A stretch of 64,000 nt of DNA from Myxococcales bacterium (GTDB lineage Bacteria; Myxococcota_A; UBA9160; UBA4427): positions 1 through 64,000 of the forward strand of contig JAAZXM010000010.1 of assembly GCA_014240165.1 (NCBI GenBank). Direction: 5' to 3'. The notes beneath the pieces are model-generated. The model saw nothing but the letters and a program-made list of their open reading frames with translations, did no database searches and was not told the origin of the DNA. Shown in pieces: positions 1-8,686 of the stretch; positions within the stretch are counted from its first letter, which is position 1, and every line of letters starts with the position of its first letter. Position numbers and translations under genes: made by a program.

Positions 1-1914
1 GTGGAAAAACTGCTCGTAGAGGGTGGCCGGGCAGTGGGGGTGCGAACCGCCGAGGGTGAAATTCGCGCAGAGAGCGTGGTGCTCGCGGGGGGAATGTGGT
101 CTCGGGATTTTGCGGCTCAGCATGGCGTGCCCCTTCCTCTCCATGCGGCCGAGCACTACTACGCCATCACGCAACCCGTGGAAGGTCTTTCCGAAAAGAC
201 ACCCATCCTGCGCGACCCCAATCGCTGCGCTTATTTCAAGGAGGATGCTCGCAGGCTGCTGATCGGACTCTTCGAACCCGTGGCCCGGCCCTGGGCCATG
301 GAGGGCATTCCCGACGTGTCATTCGCGGAGATCTCGGCTGATCTGGATCATGTCACGCCCCTTTTGGAGCATGCCTTCGAGCGCCTGCCCTTTCTTCAGG
401 ACGTCGAGATCCGGCAACTCTTCTGCGGCCCCGAGAGTTTCACTCCCGACGACAATTTCATCATGGGCGAGGCGCCCACTTTGCCCGGTCTCTTCGTCGC
501 GGCGGGTTTCAATTCCATTGGTATCCAGGCTGCGGGTGGCGTCGGGCAAGCCCTGGCCGAGTGGATTGTCGAGGGCGAGGCCACCCTGGACCTGGCCGAG
601 GTGGATATTCGCCGCTTCGAGCCCTTTCATGCGGGCGGACGTTTTCTGGCCCACCGGACGGTGGAGACCCTGGGCCTTCTCTATGGAATGCACTGGCCCT
701 TCCGGCAATACGACACAGCCCGGGGCGTGAAGCATTCGCCCTTCCACGAACGCCTGGCCGAACGCGGCGCGTGTTTCGGCGAAACCGCGGGTTGGGAGCG
801 ACCCAATTTCTACGCGCCCGCTGGCGAGAAGGCGGAGTACCAATACAGCTATGGGCGTCAAAATTTCTTCCCGTGGAGCGCAGAGGAGCACCGCGCGACC
901 CGGGAGGGTGTGGGGCTCTACGATCAGACTTCCTACGCAAAATTTCTGCTTCAGGGAGCGGATGCCGAAGCCGTTCTTCAGCGGGTATCGGCGGCGGATA
1001 TCGCCCAACCTGCGGGCAAGGTCGTCTATACCCAATGGCTGAATGCCGCCGGGGGGATCGAAGCGGACCTTACGGTGACCCGCACCGATGAGCAGAGTTT
1101 TCTGGTGGTGACCACCGCGGCGACCCGTTTTAGGGATTTTCACTTTCTCCAGGCCGCCATTGGCCCAGCCCAGGCCATTCTGACCGATATGACTTCGGGG
1201 CTCGCGACCCTGGGCGTCATGGGCCCGCGTTCTCGGGAACTGCTTCAGAGGGTGACTTCAGCCGATCTTTCGAACGAAGCCTTTCCCTTCGCGAGCAGCC
1301 AGGAAATCGAACTCGGCTATGCGCGAGTTCGGGCCATGCGGATCACCTATGTGGGCGAGTTGGGCTGGGAACTCTATATCCCCACGGAGTTCGCCCTTCA
1401 TGTTTTCGATGAGATCGTGCGCGAGGGCGAAGCACTCGACCTTCGCCCCTGCGGTTTTCACGCCATGGCGAGTTGTCGCCTCGAGAAGGCCTACCGCCAT
1501 TGGGGTCACGATATCGGGCCCGAGGATACTCCCCTGGAGGCGGGCCTCGGTTTCGCCGTGGCTTGGGATAAGGACGCGGACTTTGTTGGGCGCTCGGCCT
1601 TGGAGGCCCAGCGCAAGCACGGCCTCGAAAAGCGCATGCTCCAATTTCAGGTCAGTGATCCTGCCGTGATGCTCTACCACGACGAGCCGATCTATCGGAA
1701 CGGAGTGCGTATGGGGCTCACCACGTCGGGGGGCTGGGGCCATACCTTGGACGCGGCGGTCGCTTTGGGTTACGCCCAGGGCGAGCCCGGCCAGATCGAT
1801 GCGGATTGGGTCAGCGAAGGGGAGTGGGAGATCGAATTGGCGGGCACTCTCCATCCCGCGACGGCCTCGCTTCGCCCCGCCTATGATCCGTCGAGCAGCC
1901 GAGTTCGGGCCTGA
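1..1914 (+). CDS. Dimethylglycine/sarcosine dehydrogenase-like FAD-GcvT fusion, 5'-truncated by the window
   Basis: The reading frame is open from base 1, and the N-terminal FAD-binding GxGxxG region is absent, so the gene begins upstream of the window. About 637 residues are visible; the family is usually near 810. The first ~200 residues are the end of a DAO-type flavoprotein domain, with the FAD-contacting segment GFNSIGIQAAGGVG at about residue 169. From about residue 270 to 630 it is a GcvT aminomethyltransferase domain plus its C-terminal barrel (GVGLYDQTSYAKF, GELGWELYIP). Members of this family oxidise N-methyl groups of dimethylglycine, sarcosine or related amines and pass formaldehyde to tetrahydrofolate. 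The exact substrate is not readable from sequence. It agrees with the methylated-amine genes further right and with fhs at the other edge. Confidence 0.88.
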   Translation: MEKLLVEGGRAVGVRTAEGEIRAESVVLAGGMWSRDFAAQHGVPLPLHAAEHYYAITQPVEGLSEKTPILRDPNRCAYFKEDARRLLIGLFEPVARPWAMEGIPDVSFAEISADLDHVTPLLEHAFERLPFLQDVEIRQLFCGPESFTPDDNFIMGEAPTLPGLFVAAGFNSIGIQAAGGVGQALAEWIVEGEATLDLAEVDIRRFEPFHAGGRFLAHRTVETLGLLYGMHWPFRQYDTARGVKHSPFHERLAERGACFGETAGWERPNFYAPAGEKAEYQYSYGRQNFFPWSAEEHRATREGVGLYDQTSYAKFLLQGADAEAVLQRVSAADIAQPAGKVVYTQWLNAAGGIEADLTVTRTDEQSFLVVTTAATRFRDFHFLQAAIGPAQAILTDMTSGLATLGVMGPRSRELLQRVTSADLSNEAFPFASSQEIELGYARVRAMRITYVGELGWELYIPTEFALHVFDEIVREGEALDLRPCGFHAMASCRLEKAYRHWGHDIGPEDTPLEAGLGFAVAWDKDADFVGRSALEAQRKHGLEKRMLQFQVSDPAVMLYHDEPIYRNGVRMGLTTSGGWGHTLDAAVALGYAQGEPGQIDADWVSEGEWEIELAGTLHPATASLRPAYDPSSSRVRA

Positions 1915-1955
1915 TCTCCGCATCTGCGGTCGGCCCAACCCGAGGGCGGCTTCGC

Positions 1956-3425
1956 TCAGGCGTCTCTTTCGCTCAGTTTCGCCCAGTAGGCGTTGAGTTC
2001 GCGCCGTAGGCTCGGCGCGAAGATAAAGAGACCGATCAGGTTCGCGAACGCCATGGCGAATACCATGGCGTCGGAGAAATCCAGAATTGCCGCCAGGCTG
2101 GTGGTGCAACCTACGATTGCGAAGAGGCAGTAGAGGGTATTGAAGCCGACGCGCACCGCGCGGCTGGGACCGAAGATGTAGATGCAGCCGGCCAGCCCAT
2201 AATAGGACCACGAAATCAGCGTTGAGTAGGCGAAGAGCAGGACCACCACCGAAAGCACCGGGGGAAACCAGGAGACAACCTGGGCGAAAGCCGCGGAGGT
2301 GAGTTCGACGCCGCCCACCTCTCCGGTGGCCAGGGAGCCCGGGTCAAAAGCGGTCACGATGACCAGCGCGGTGATGGAGCAGACGATCAAGGTATCGATG
2401 AAGGGTTCGAGCATGGCCACGAAACCCTGGGTGATGGGTTCGCCGGTCTTGACCGCGGCATGAGCGATGGCCGAAGAACCGATGCCCGCCTCGTTGGAAA
2501 AGGCAGCCCTACGAAACCCCAGGATCAAGACGCCCAACGCGCCGCCCGTCATCCCGTCGGGTGAGAAGGCGCCCTGGACGATGGCCACAAGGCCCGCCGG
2601 GATCCGTTCGAAGTTCGAGGCAATCACGAAGAGGCCCGTGGCGATATAGAGGAGCGCCATGAAGGGGACCAGCTTCGAGGTGACCCGGGCGATGCTCTGG
2701 ATTCCGCCCATGATGACCACCGCCACCAGAATCGCGAGGACGCTGCCAAAGAGCCAGCCCCAACCCGCTGCCAAGCTTTCGCTGCCTCCGGTGGCTTCGA
2801 CGAATTGCACGTAGGCTTGGTTGGATTGAAACATCGCCCCGACGCCGATACTGCCGATGGCGATACAGATCGCGTAATAGAAACCGAGCACCCGGCCCGT
2901 GCGTGGCCACCCGCGCTCGGCCAGACCCTTGTCGAGGTAGAACATGGGGCCGCCCGAGACCGAGCCGTCGGGATTTTCGGTTCGGTACCTCACCCCCAGC
3001 GTGCACTCCGCGAATTTCGACGCCATGCCGAGAAAGCCCGCGACCACCATCCAGAAGGCTGCGCCCGCGCCTCCTACTGAAACCGCCACCGCCACGTGGG
3101 CAATATTGCCGACGCCCACGGTTCCCGAGACCGCGGTGGTGAGTGCCTGAAAATGCGAGACCTCGCCGATATCTCCTTCTTTATCTTCCTTGCCCATGAC
3201 GATGCGGATTGCGTGCCTGAATCCGCGCACGTTGATGAAGCCAAGGTAGACCGTGAAGAAAGCCGCCCCCGCGACCAGGAAGGCCACGATCAACGGGAGT
3301 TCGACGCCGCCCACAGGGATCGAAAAAAAGACGATTTTGGAAAAGGCCTGAGCAATGGGACGAAAGGCTTGATCGATCGTCTGGTCGATACTCAGAGCGT
3401 TCTCCTCACCGGTTGGGGGATGCAC
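1956..3425 (-). CDS. Sodium:alanine/glycine symporter family (AGCS) transporter
   Basis: A polytopic inner-membrane protein of up to 489 residues, in the family that imports alanine or glycine with sodium. Diagnostic segments are GTVGVGNIAHVA near residue 101, GMASKFAECTLGVRYR, and FSNEAGIGSSAIAHAA. The GTG at 3425 gives the longest frame but has no visible ribosome-binding site. Ten codons in, GAGGAG lies 6 nt before a CTG codon at 3393-3395, so translation may really start there. It is convergent with the preceding dehydrogenase gene with a 41-bp gap. Glycine, alanine or sarcosine import would suit a neighbouring amine-demethylating enzyme, but that link is inference. Confidence 0.9.
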   Translation of the reverse strand: MHPPTGEENALSIDQTIDQAFRPIAQAFSKIVFFSIPVGGVELPLIVAFLVAGAAFFTVYLGFINVRGFRHAIRIVMGKEDKEGDIGEVSHFQALTTAVSGTVGVGNIAHVAVAVSVGGAGAAFWMVVAGFLGMASKFAECTLGVRYRTENPDGSVSGGPMFYLDKGLAERGWPRTGRVLGFYYAICIAIGSIGVGAMFQSNQAYVQFVEATGGSESLAAGWGWLFGSVLAILVAVVIMGGIQSIARVTSKLVPFMALLYIATGLFVIASNFERIPAGLVAIVQGAFSPDGMTGGALGVLILGFRRAAFSNEAGIGSSAIAHAAVKTGEPITQGFVAMLEPFIDTLIVCSITALVIVTAFDPGSLATGEVGGVELTSAAFAQVVSWFPPVLSVVVLLFAYSTLISWSYYGLAGCIYIFGPSRAVRVGFNTLYCLFAIVGCTTSLAAILDFSDAMVFAMAFANLIGLFIFAPSLRRELNAYWAKLSERDA

Positions 3426-3552
3426 GGGACTTTAGCGGCAGATTCACCTGGCACCATCACTTTCTAGTGCTTCTCCCGGTGCTTGCGTCGCTGTCGAGGC
3501 TCGACTTTCGCCGTCATGGCCTCGCGCTACCGTGATGGGCGCCTTGAGGGCG

Positions 3553-3572
3553 GTTCATTCGTACAAACGAAC
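3553..3572. promoter_or_regulatory. Imperfect 20-bp palindrome upstream of the crotonase gene, candidate operator
   Basis: GTTCATTCGTACAAACGAAC is centred on GTAC, and 16 of 20 positions are self-complementary. It ends 29 bp before the ATG of the enoyl-CoA hydratase-like gene. Length and symmetry resemble operators of TetR- or FadR-type regulators of acyl-CoA genes. No cognate regulator is adjacent, so function is inferred only. Confidence 0.4.
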
Positions 3573-3601
3573 TGATCCACGAGCGAAGGGTGGAAATCTC
3601 C

Positions 3602-4423
3602 ATGGAATTGAAGGTGACGCGTTTCGAAGTCGAGGATCGGATCGCGACGCTTACCCTGCATCGGCCGGAGAGGCTCAACTCCTGGACCGGGCGGATGCAC
3701 ACGGAATATCGACACTGCCTGGCGCGGGCCGAGGACGATCCGGAGATTGGCGCGGTGGTGATTACCGGCTCAGGCAGGGGCTTTTGTGCGGGTGCGGATA
3801 CCTCGGCTTTGGAAAGCCACGTGGAGCGTGGAGGCTACGACCCGGGAACGCCGGAGGACCTGGCCCGGCCGGGCTACGGGGTACGTCCGGAATTCGACGC
3901 TGATTTCGCTTTCCAATTTGGCATGACGAAGCCTGTTGTGGCTGCGATCAATGGGCCCGCGGCGGGCGTGGGGTTTGTGATTGCCTGCTACGCGGACCTC
4001 CGCTTTGCGGTTCCGGGTGTCAAGTTCACCACCGCTCACGGAAAGCTCAATCTCCCGGTGGAGTACGGACTTTCCTGGCTGCTGCCCAAGCTCATCGGAT
4101 TGACTCGGGCCAACGATCTTCTGCTCTCGAGTCGAGTTTTTCTCAGTGATGAAGCCATGGAGCTTGGCTTGCTCAACGGACTCTTTGCACCCGAGGAATT
4201 GCTTCCCCGGACGCGGGATTACGTTCGTCAGATGATCCAATCCGTCTCGCCCCTTTCCCTGGCCTCCAGCAAGAAGCAGATCTACAGCGACCAGCACCAG
4301 GACGTGGCCACCGCGGTGGAGGAGGCCAATCGGCTGATCGTCGAAATGATGAAGAAGGACGATTATCGCGAGGCAGTGGCCGCGTGGCTGGAAAAGCGAC
4401 CGCCCAATTGGCGCGGAGAATGA
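3602..4423 (+). CDS. Enoyl-CoA hydratase/isomerase (crotonase) family protein
   Basis: 273 residues from ATG 3602. A GTG 12 nt upstream is possible, but the AAGGG at 3586-3590 is better placed for the ATG. Crotonase signatures are present: the oxyanion-hole segment GFCAGAD at residues 60-66, NGPAAGVGF near 117, and LPVEYG with a candidate catalytic Glu at 154. The family hydrates, isomerises or hydrolyses acyl-CoA thioesters in the cytoplasm. The substrate cannot be told from sequence. It stands alone, with a palindromic candidate operator in front. Confidence 0.9.
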   Translation: MELKVTRFEVEDRIATLTLHRPERLNSWTGRMHTEYRHCLARAEDDPEIGAVVITGSGRGFCAGADTSALESHVERGGYDPGTPEDLARPGYGVRPEFDADFAFQFGMTKPVVAAINGPAAGVGFVIACYADLRFAVPGVKFTTAHGKLNLPVEYGLSWLLPKLIGLTRANDLLLSSRVFLSDEAMELGLLNGLFAPEELLPRTRDYVRQMIQSVSPLSLASSKKQIYSDQHQDVATAVEEANRLIVEMMKKDDYREAVAAWLEKRPPNWRGE

Positions 4424-4526
4424 TTCGCGGTCAAACAGCGCCTTGGCGGGATTGTCCAAGACTTGAAGATTGGTGGCGGGCAGTCCACTCTCTGCTGATC
4501 GGCTCGGTGTACGGAGGGTCTTTTCA

Positions 4527-4952
4527 ATGATCGGTTTTCGCGGGGTACTCGTTGCGATCCTGGTTTTCGCCGGGACGGGCACGGCCTCGGCCGATTTCCC
4601 CGATTGGAATCAATACGCCCGGGTTCAGACCATCGAGGTGCTCACCATTGACCCGGATGGCGAGTTGAGAGTCACGCCCGTCTGGTTCGTTCTGCTCAAC
4701 GGCGAGGCGTATTTGCGAACGAGTGGCTCGCTCTGGCTCGATAACCTCAGGCGCGACCCCAACCTGCGTCTGAAGATCGAGGGAAAAGTCTACGAAGCTC
4801 AGGCGGAGGAAATTCCGGGTATGGGAATCGTCGAAAAAGTCGACATCGCATCCGAACGAAAATACGGCCTTCAGGAACGCCTGATCCATATCTTCCGAAT
4901 GCGTAAGCCCGAAATCCTTCGCATTTTTCCTCGGACACACGCAGAGATCTGA
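4527..4952 (+). CDS. Small exported protein of the DUF2255/flavin-reductase-like type
   Basis: 141 residues from ATG 4527, with GGAGGG at 4513-4518 as ribosome-binding site. Residues 1-21 look like a Sec signal peptide (hydrophobic core VLVAILVFAG, cleavage near ASA-DFP). The mature part has the pattern of small split-barrel proteins that resemble flavin/F420 reductases or DUF2255: a beta strand with TPVWFVLLNGEAYLRT, then LDNLRRDPNLRLKI. Such proteins are normally cytoplasmic, so a signal peptide here is odd. Function unknown; the family assignment is tentative. Confidence 0.7.
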   Translation: MIGFRGVLVAILVFAGTGTASADFPDWNQYARVQTIEVLTIDPDGELRVTPVWFVLLNGEAYLRTSGSLWLDNLRRDPNLRLKIEGKVYEAQAEEIPGMGIVEKVDIASERKYGLQERLIHIFRMRKPEILRIFPRTHAEI

Positions 4953-4987
4953 GCGAGTCAGGCTTTGCCTTGGGTGCGCGGTTCGGG

Positions 4988-6244
4988 TCAGAAGCGAATT
5001 GGAACCTTGGCGTAGCCACGCACGGTGCTGGTGTGGACCATCTCGGTGCCCTCCCAGTCGACTTCCCATTCGGGAAAGCAAAGCAGGGTCTCCTCCAGGG
5101 CAACGCGGGCTTCCAGGCGCGCGAGAGACGCGCCGAGGCAGAAATGGAGCCCATATCCGAGAGAAACGTGGCGGTCGATCTTGCGCGTGATGTCCAGGCG
5201 ATCCGGGTCCGGATATTCGCGATCATCGCGGCCGGCGGATGCAGTCAGCAGGAGAACCCGCGCACCCCGGGGCAGGGTCTCGCCATGGAGTTCCACGTCC
5301 TGGGTCAGCTTGCGCGCTTGAACGGGGGAGGGCGCTTCGTAGCGGAGAATTTCCTCGACACCGCTTGGGATCAGGGCAGGGTTGGAAACCAGCTTTCGGC
5401 GCTCATCGGGGAAGCGCGCCAAACTGGTCGCCGACCACCCGAGAAAGCGCGCCACGGTTTCGTTGCCGGCCCCCGAGAGCAACCCGATAAATGAGAGCAA
5501 TTCGGTGTCATCGAGTTTTCGCCTGGATCCATCGGGCATTTCGATTTCCGAGGCGATGAGTACGCTCATCATGTCATCGGTCGGGTTCTTTCGACGCTCG
5601 GCTACGTAGCCCGCGAAATAACCCCAGAGTTGTTGGGAGATTTCTTCGTGCCGCCGGGAGCCTTTATTCTCACCCGGGTCGCGGTGGAGGAGTTCGTCGG
5701 TCCAGACCCGGACCTGGTCGTGGTCCTCCTCGGGCACGCCGAGCAGCGAACTGATGACCATGACCGGAAGCTTGGCGCCGAACTCCTCGATGTAGTCGAA
5801 GCCCCCGCTTGCTCTCAGGGGCTCGAGGTATTCCCGGCAGAGTTTGCGGATGCGGGGTTCGAGTTCGCCGATACGTCGCGGGGAAAAGGCTCGACTCACG
5901 AGTTTTCGCAGCCGGGTGTGGTCGGGCGGATCCTGCCAGATCATCATGGGCGATTGGCCGGGTTCTTCGGTCATCAATTCGAGCACGGTCCCATGGGACG
6001 AACTGAAACGTTCGTTGTCCAAGGACGCGTCCATCACGTCGCCGAAGCGCGAAAGCGCGTAGAAGTCGAGTTTTTCGTTTCGGTAGACGGGTGCCTCATC
6101 GCGAAGGCGTTTCCAGGTGGGATGAGGATTCGCGTCGATCTCGTAGTCGTAGGGGTCGTAGTAGGGGGCGTAGTCAGGGGCGTAGTCAGGGTCGTAGCCG
6201 GGTTCGCCGGAAGGGGCAGGGAGGTTTTCGGAGGCTTTGCTCAT
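4988..6244 (-). CDS. Cytochrome P450
   Basis: 418 residues from ATG 6244. The heme-thiolate motif LGYGLHFCLG carries the ligand Cys at residue 369. The I-helix oxygen-activation motif is AGNET rather than AGxDT, and the K-helix ExxR is present as EILR. It is a soluble bacterial class I P450 that would need ferredoxin and ferredoxin reductase, neither of which is adjacent. Near the N-terminus a tyrosine/aspartate-rich direct repeat (DYAPDYAPYYDPYDY) comes from short repeats at about 6145-6200. It is divergent from the SRPBCC gene, with 152 bp between them as a shared promoter region. Substrate unknown. Confidence 0.95.
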   Translation of the reverse strand: MSKASENLPAPSGEPGYDPDYAPDYAPYYDPYDYEIDANPHPTWKRLRDEAPVYRNEKLDFYALSRFGDVMDASLDNERFSSSHGTVLELMTEEPGQSPMMIWQDPPDHTRLRKLVSRAFSPRRIGELEPRIRKLCREYLEPLRASGGFDYIEEFGAKLPVMVISSLLGVPEEDHDQVRVWTDELLHRDPGENKGSRRHEEISQQLWGYFAGYVAERRKNPTDDMMSVLIASEIEMPDGSRRKLDDTELLSFIGLLSGAGNETVARFLGWSATSLARFPDERRKLVSNPALIPSGVEEILRYEAPSPVQARKLTQDVELHGETLPRGARVLLLTASAGRDDREYPDPDRLDITRKIDRHVSLGYGLHFCLGASLARLEARVALEETLLCFPEWEVDWEGTEMVHTSTVRGYAKVPIRF

Positions 6245-6396
6245 GGGGACGAATCGATATCCTGATCGGGATGCGAGAGGCCAAAGCATAGCCTTCGTTG
6301 GTGTAGACTGGCGAGAGCCGGGCGCGGTAGGATTTAAACGTATTTGAAGGGCCGCTCTGGAGAGTCGCCCCGCGGCAACGCGAAGGGAGAAGAGAA

Positions 6397-6819
6397 ATGG
6401 AAGTCAAAGTCAGCGAAAATTTTGCAGCTTCTGGAGAATCTGTATGGGATTTTCTGCGCGAGTTCGGCGGGCTCCGGCGATGGAATTCCAAGGGTATCGA
6501 TTCAGTCAGTGTCGAGGGCGAGGGGGTAGGCGCCGTTCGCACTATCGGACTTGCTGGGGGCATGGAACTCCAGGAGAAACTCGAAGCGTACGACGAAGGC
6601 GGGCGTTCGTTCAGCTACAGCTTCGTGGGCAAGAAGTTGATTCCCCTGGATGACTACTATGCGACGATGACGGTGGTGGACGAAAGCGAATCTACCTGCC
6701 GGGTGGATTGGGGATCGACTTTCGAGCACCCCTCCATGGACGCGGACGCCGCGCGCAAGCTCGTGGAGGGCATCTATCTTGCGGGCTTCGCGGCCCTCAA
6801 GGAAACCGTCGAGAGCTGA
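6397..6819 (+). CDS. SRPBCC (START-like) polyketide cyclase/dehydrase family protein
   Basis: 140 residues with a purine-rich ribosome-binding region (GAAGGGAGAAGAGA) directly upstream. It has the MEVKVSENFAASGESVWDFL opening and the beta-strand/helix order of small hydrophobic-ligand-binding SRPBCC proteins, including the end helix LVEGIYLAGFAALKE. The family binds or processes aromatic or lipid ligands in the cytoplasm. The next gene is 56 bp downstream on the same strand. Biochemical role not predictable. Confidence 0.85.
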   Translation: MEVKVSENFAASGESVWDFLREFGGLRRWNSKGIDSVSVEGEGVGAVRTIGLAGGMELQEKLEAYDEGGRSFSYSFVGKKLIPLDDYYATMTVVDESESTCRVDWGSTFEHPSMDADAARKLVEGIYLAGFAALKETVES

Positions 6820-6875
6820 ACGGTGCTTTTCGAAAAGAGTCTTGGACCCTTGAGGAACTCGGCTGAGGACAGGGC

Positions 6876-7757
6876 ATGCTAACGGGTATCGATCATTTGA
6901 TTCTTGCCACCGACGACCTGCCCGCGGCCGAGCGGCAATGCATGGCAGTACTCGGCCGCAGCCCCTCGTGGGCGGGCGCTCACCCGGCATTCGGGACGCG
7001 GAATGTGATTTTCCGCCTTTCCAATACCTACATCGAACTGCTCGCCCCGGATGGGGATGGCCCGGTGGCGGATCGCCTGCGCGCAGACCTCGCCGAGAGC
7101 GGGCCAGGACTGTATGGGCTGGCTCTGAGCACCGCCGATGCCGATGGGGCGGCGGCGCAGATGCGCGAGCGCGGTCTCTCGCCAAGCGACCCCGTTGAAG
7201 GCCTGGCTCACGATGATGCTTCGGGGGCCTTTCGGCGCTTTCGCAACGTCTGGCTGCCCGAGAAAGACACTCGGGGCATTCGGCTCTTCGCCATCGAACA
7301 CCTCTCGGAGCCCGAACTGCTGCCTCCCGCGCTGCCCCTGTCCGAAGAGCATGCGGTGGTGGATCGCCTGGACCACGTCGTCGTGATGACGCGTGAACCC
7401 GACCGCGCGGTGAATTTCTACGGAGAGCAACTCGGGATTCGCCTGGCCCTGGACAAAACCTTCGAGAAGAGGGGGCTGCGCCTCATGTTCTTTCGCCTCG
7501 GTGGCACCACCCTCGAGGTCAGCGCACCGCTTCGCTCGGACGCAGAACTCGGCGCCGGCGATGCGGAGAGCGCGGCGGACAATCTTTGGGGCATCGCGTA
7601 CGCGGTGGGCGACGCCGATGCCGCCCGGGCAAGGATGGTGGATGCGGGTCTCGAGGCCAGCGCCGTGCGCGATGGTCACAAACCGGGCACCCGGGTCTTT
7701 ACCATTGGGGGAAGCCCGCTCGGGGTGCCGACCCTGGTGATCGAGCCCGCCGCCTAG
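6876..7757 (+). CDS. Two-domain VOC (glyoxalase-like) protein
   Basis: 293 residues with two vicinal-oxygen-chelate modules: residues ~3-150 (opening IDHLILATDDLPAAE) and ~165-290 (opening LDHVVVMTREPDRAVNFY). The metal-ligand pattern is His near each module start and Glu in strand four (NTYIELLAP, GTTLEVSAP). Such proteins are lyases, isomerases or dioxygenases acting on small ketones, phenols or thiol adducts. The gene overlaps the convergent arsI stop by 4 bp. Specific reaction not assignable. Confidence 0.85.
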   Translation: MLTGIDHLILATDDLPAAERQCMAVLGRSPSWAGAHPAFGTRNVIFRLSNTYIELLAPDGDGPVADRLRADLAESGPGLYGLALSTADADGAAAQMRERGLSPSDPVEGLAHDDASGAFRRFRNVWLPEKDTRGIRLFAIEHLSEPELLPPALPLSEEHAVVDRLDHVVVMTREPDRAVNFYGEQLGIRLALDKTFEKRGLRLMFFRLGGTTLEVSAPLRSDAELGAGDAESAADNLWGIAYAVGDADAARARMVDAGLEASAVRDGHKPGTRVFTIGGSPLGVPTLVIEPAA

Positions 7758-8170
7758 CCGCAGCAGCCGGGGCCGCTGGCCTCGGGCGCGGGGTCGCCGG
7801 AGAATTCCTCGCTATCGGCAATCACCCTGTACCACTCCCACCTCATACCCTGTGGGTCAACGGACCAGACCTTGTTCTGCTGGGCGTAGCAGCAGGTCTC
7901 TTCGTCCTCGACCTTATCCGCCATGCCCGCGGCCTTGAGTCGGTCGGTGGCGGAATGGACATCCTCGTCGCTGAAGACTTCGACGCCGAGGTGGTTGAGG
8001 CGCTCTTCCGCATTGGGATCTTCGAAGAGGACGAGTTTGAGGGGGGGCTCTTCGATGGCGAAATTCGCGTAGCCGGGTTTGCGCTTGTTCACTTCGGTAT
8101 TGAAGAGCTTGGAGTAGAAGCCAATCGCTTCTTCGAGATTCTTGACGTTGAGTGCGAGTTGCAAGCGCAT
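7754..8170 (-). CDS. arsI: ArsI/CadI-type VOC protein, probable C-As bond lyase
   Basis: About 138 residues from the ATG giving MRLQLALNV; an in-frame TTG further upstream is less likely. A single VOC domain carries the vicinal cysteine pair EETCCYAQQNKVW that binds trivalent organoarsenicals in ArsI, and a Cys-Cys pair at the extreme C-terminus (GPGCCG), also typical of the family. ArsI uses Fe(II) and O2 to remove the methyl or aryl group from trivalent organoarsenicals, releasing arsenite. It lies directly downstream of arsR on the same strand, an arrangement typical of arsenic-inducible operons. No arsM or arsenite efflux gene is in view. Confidence 0.85.
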   Translation of the reverse strand: MRLQLALNVKNLEEAIGFYSKLFNTEVNKRKPGYANFAIEEPPLKLVLFEDPNAEERLNHLGVEVFSDEDVHSATDRLKAAGMADKVEDEETCCYAQQNKVWSVDPQGMRWEWYRVIADSEEFSGDPAPEASGPGCCG

Positions 8171-8253
8171 GATGAAAACTCCTCGATTTTGATGAGCCTC
8201 GGAGATCGTGTCCGAGGGGCGAGTTGAAGCCGGTCGCGGGATTGGGGGGTTGA

Positions 8254-8568
8254 CTAGGAAGCGGCCGCCCGGCTCTCCGCCGGAATTCCCTGGCAACAGC
8301 TTTCTGTCAGAAAGCCCAAGAGTCGATTCACGGCCTCGAAGTCCGGACGGTAGATGCGCGAACGGCCCTCGCGCTGGCAGATGATCAACCCGGCGCTGCG
8401 CAATTCCTTGAGGTGGAAGGAGAGGGTGGCGGGGGGCAGTTCCAGCAATTGGGCCACGCGCCCCGGGGAGAGGCCCTCGGGTCCGCTTCGCACCAGCAGG
8501 CGAAAGACGTCGAGGCGGGTTTCCTGGGCAAGCGCCGCCAGAGCGCTCACTGCGATTTCTTTTTCCAT
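8254..8568 (-). CDS. arsR: ArsR/SmtB-family arsenic-responsive repressor
   Basis: About 104 residues from ATG 8568 (MEKEIA); an ATG 12 nt upstream is the alternative. It is a winged-helix protein with the ArsR recognition segment LPPATLSFHLKELRSAGLI and a C-terminal Cys pair (FLTESCCQG), the arsenite-binding style of C-terminal-cysteine ArsR proteins. It would repress its own promoter and release on As(III). The upstream segment 8569-8600 is locally AT-rich (ATATCAAACTATTAAT) and is the likely promoter/operator. arsI follows 83 bp downstream. Confidence 0.9.
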   Translation of the reverse strand: MEKEIAVSALAALAQETRLDVFRLLVRSGPEGLSPGRVAQLLELPPATLSFHLKELRSAGLIICQREGRSRIYRPDFEAVNRLLGFLTESCCQGIPAESRAAAS

Positions 8569-8686
8569 AATTCCAAACATATCAAACTATTAATCCCTGA
8601 GCAAGGGGCGGAGCGAGCATGACGCGGAAGGTGTTGAAAGCCCGCCCGCTTTCGGGCACGTTGGCCTGCTCAGCCCGGAGACCCCT

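Noticed and set aside
6120-6200. CRISPR-like or VNTR locus
   Set aside because: The repeats are short, in frame and part of the P450 coding sequence, with no spacers.
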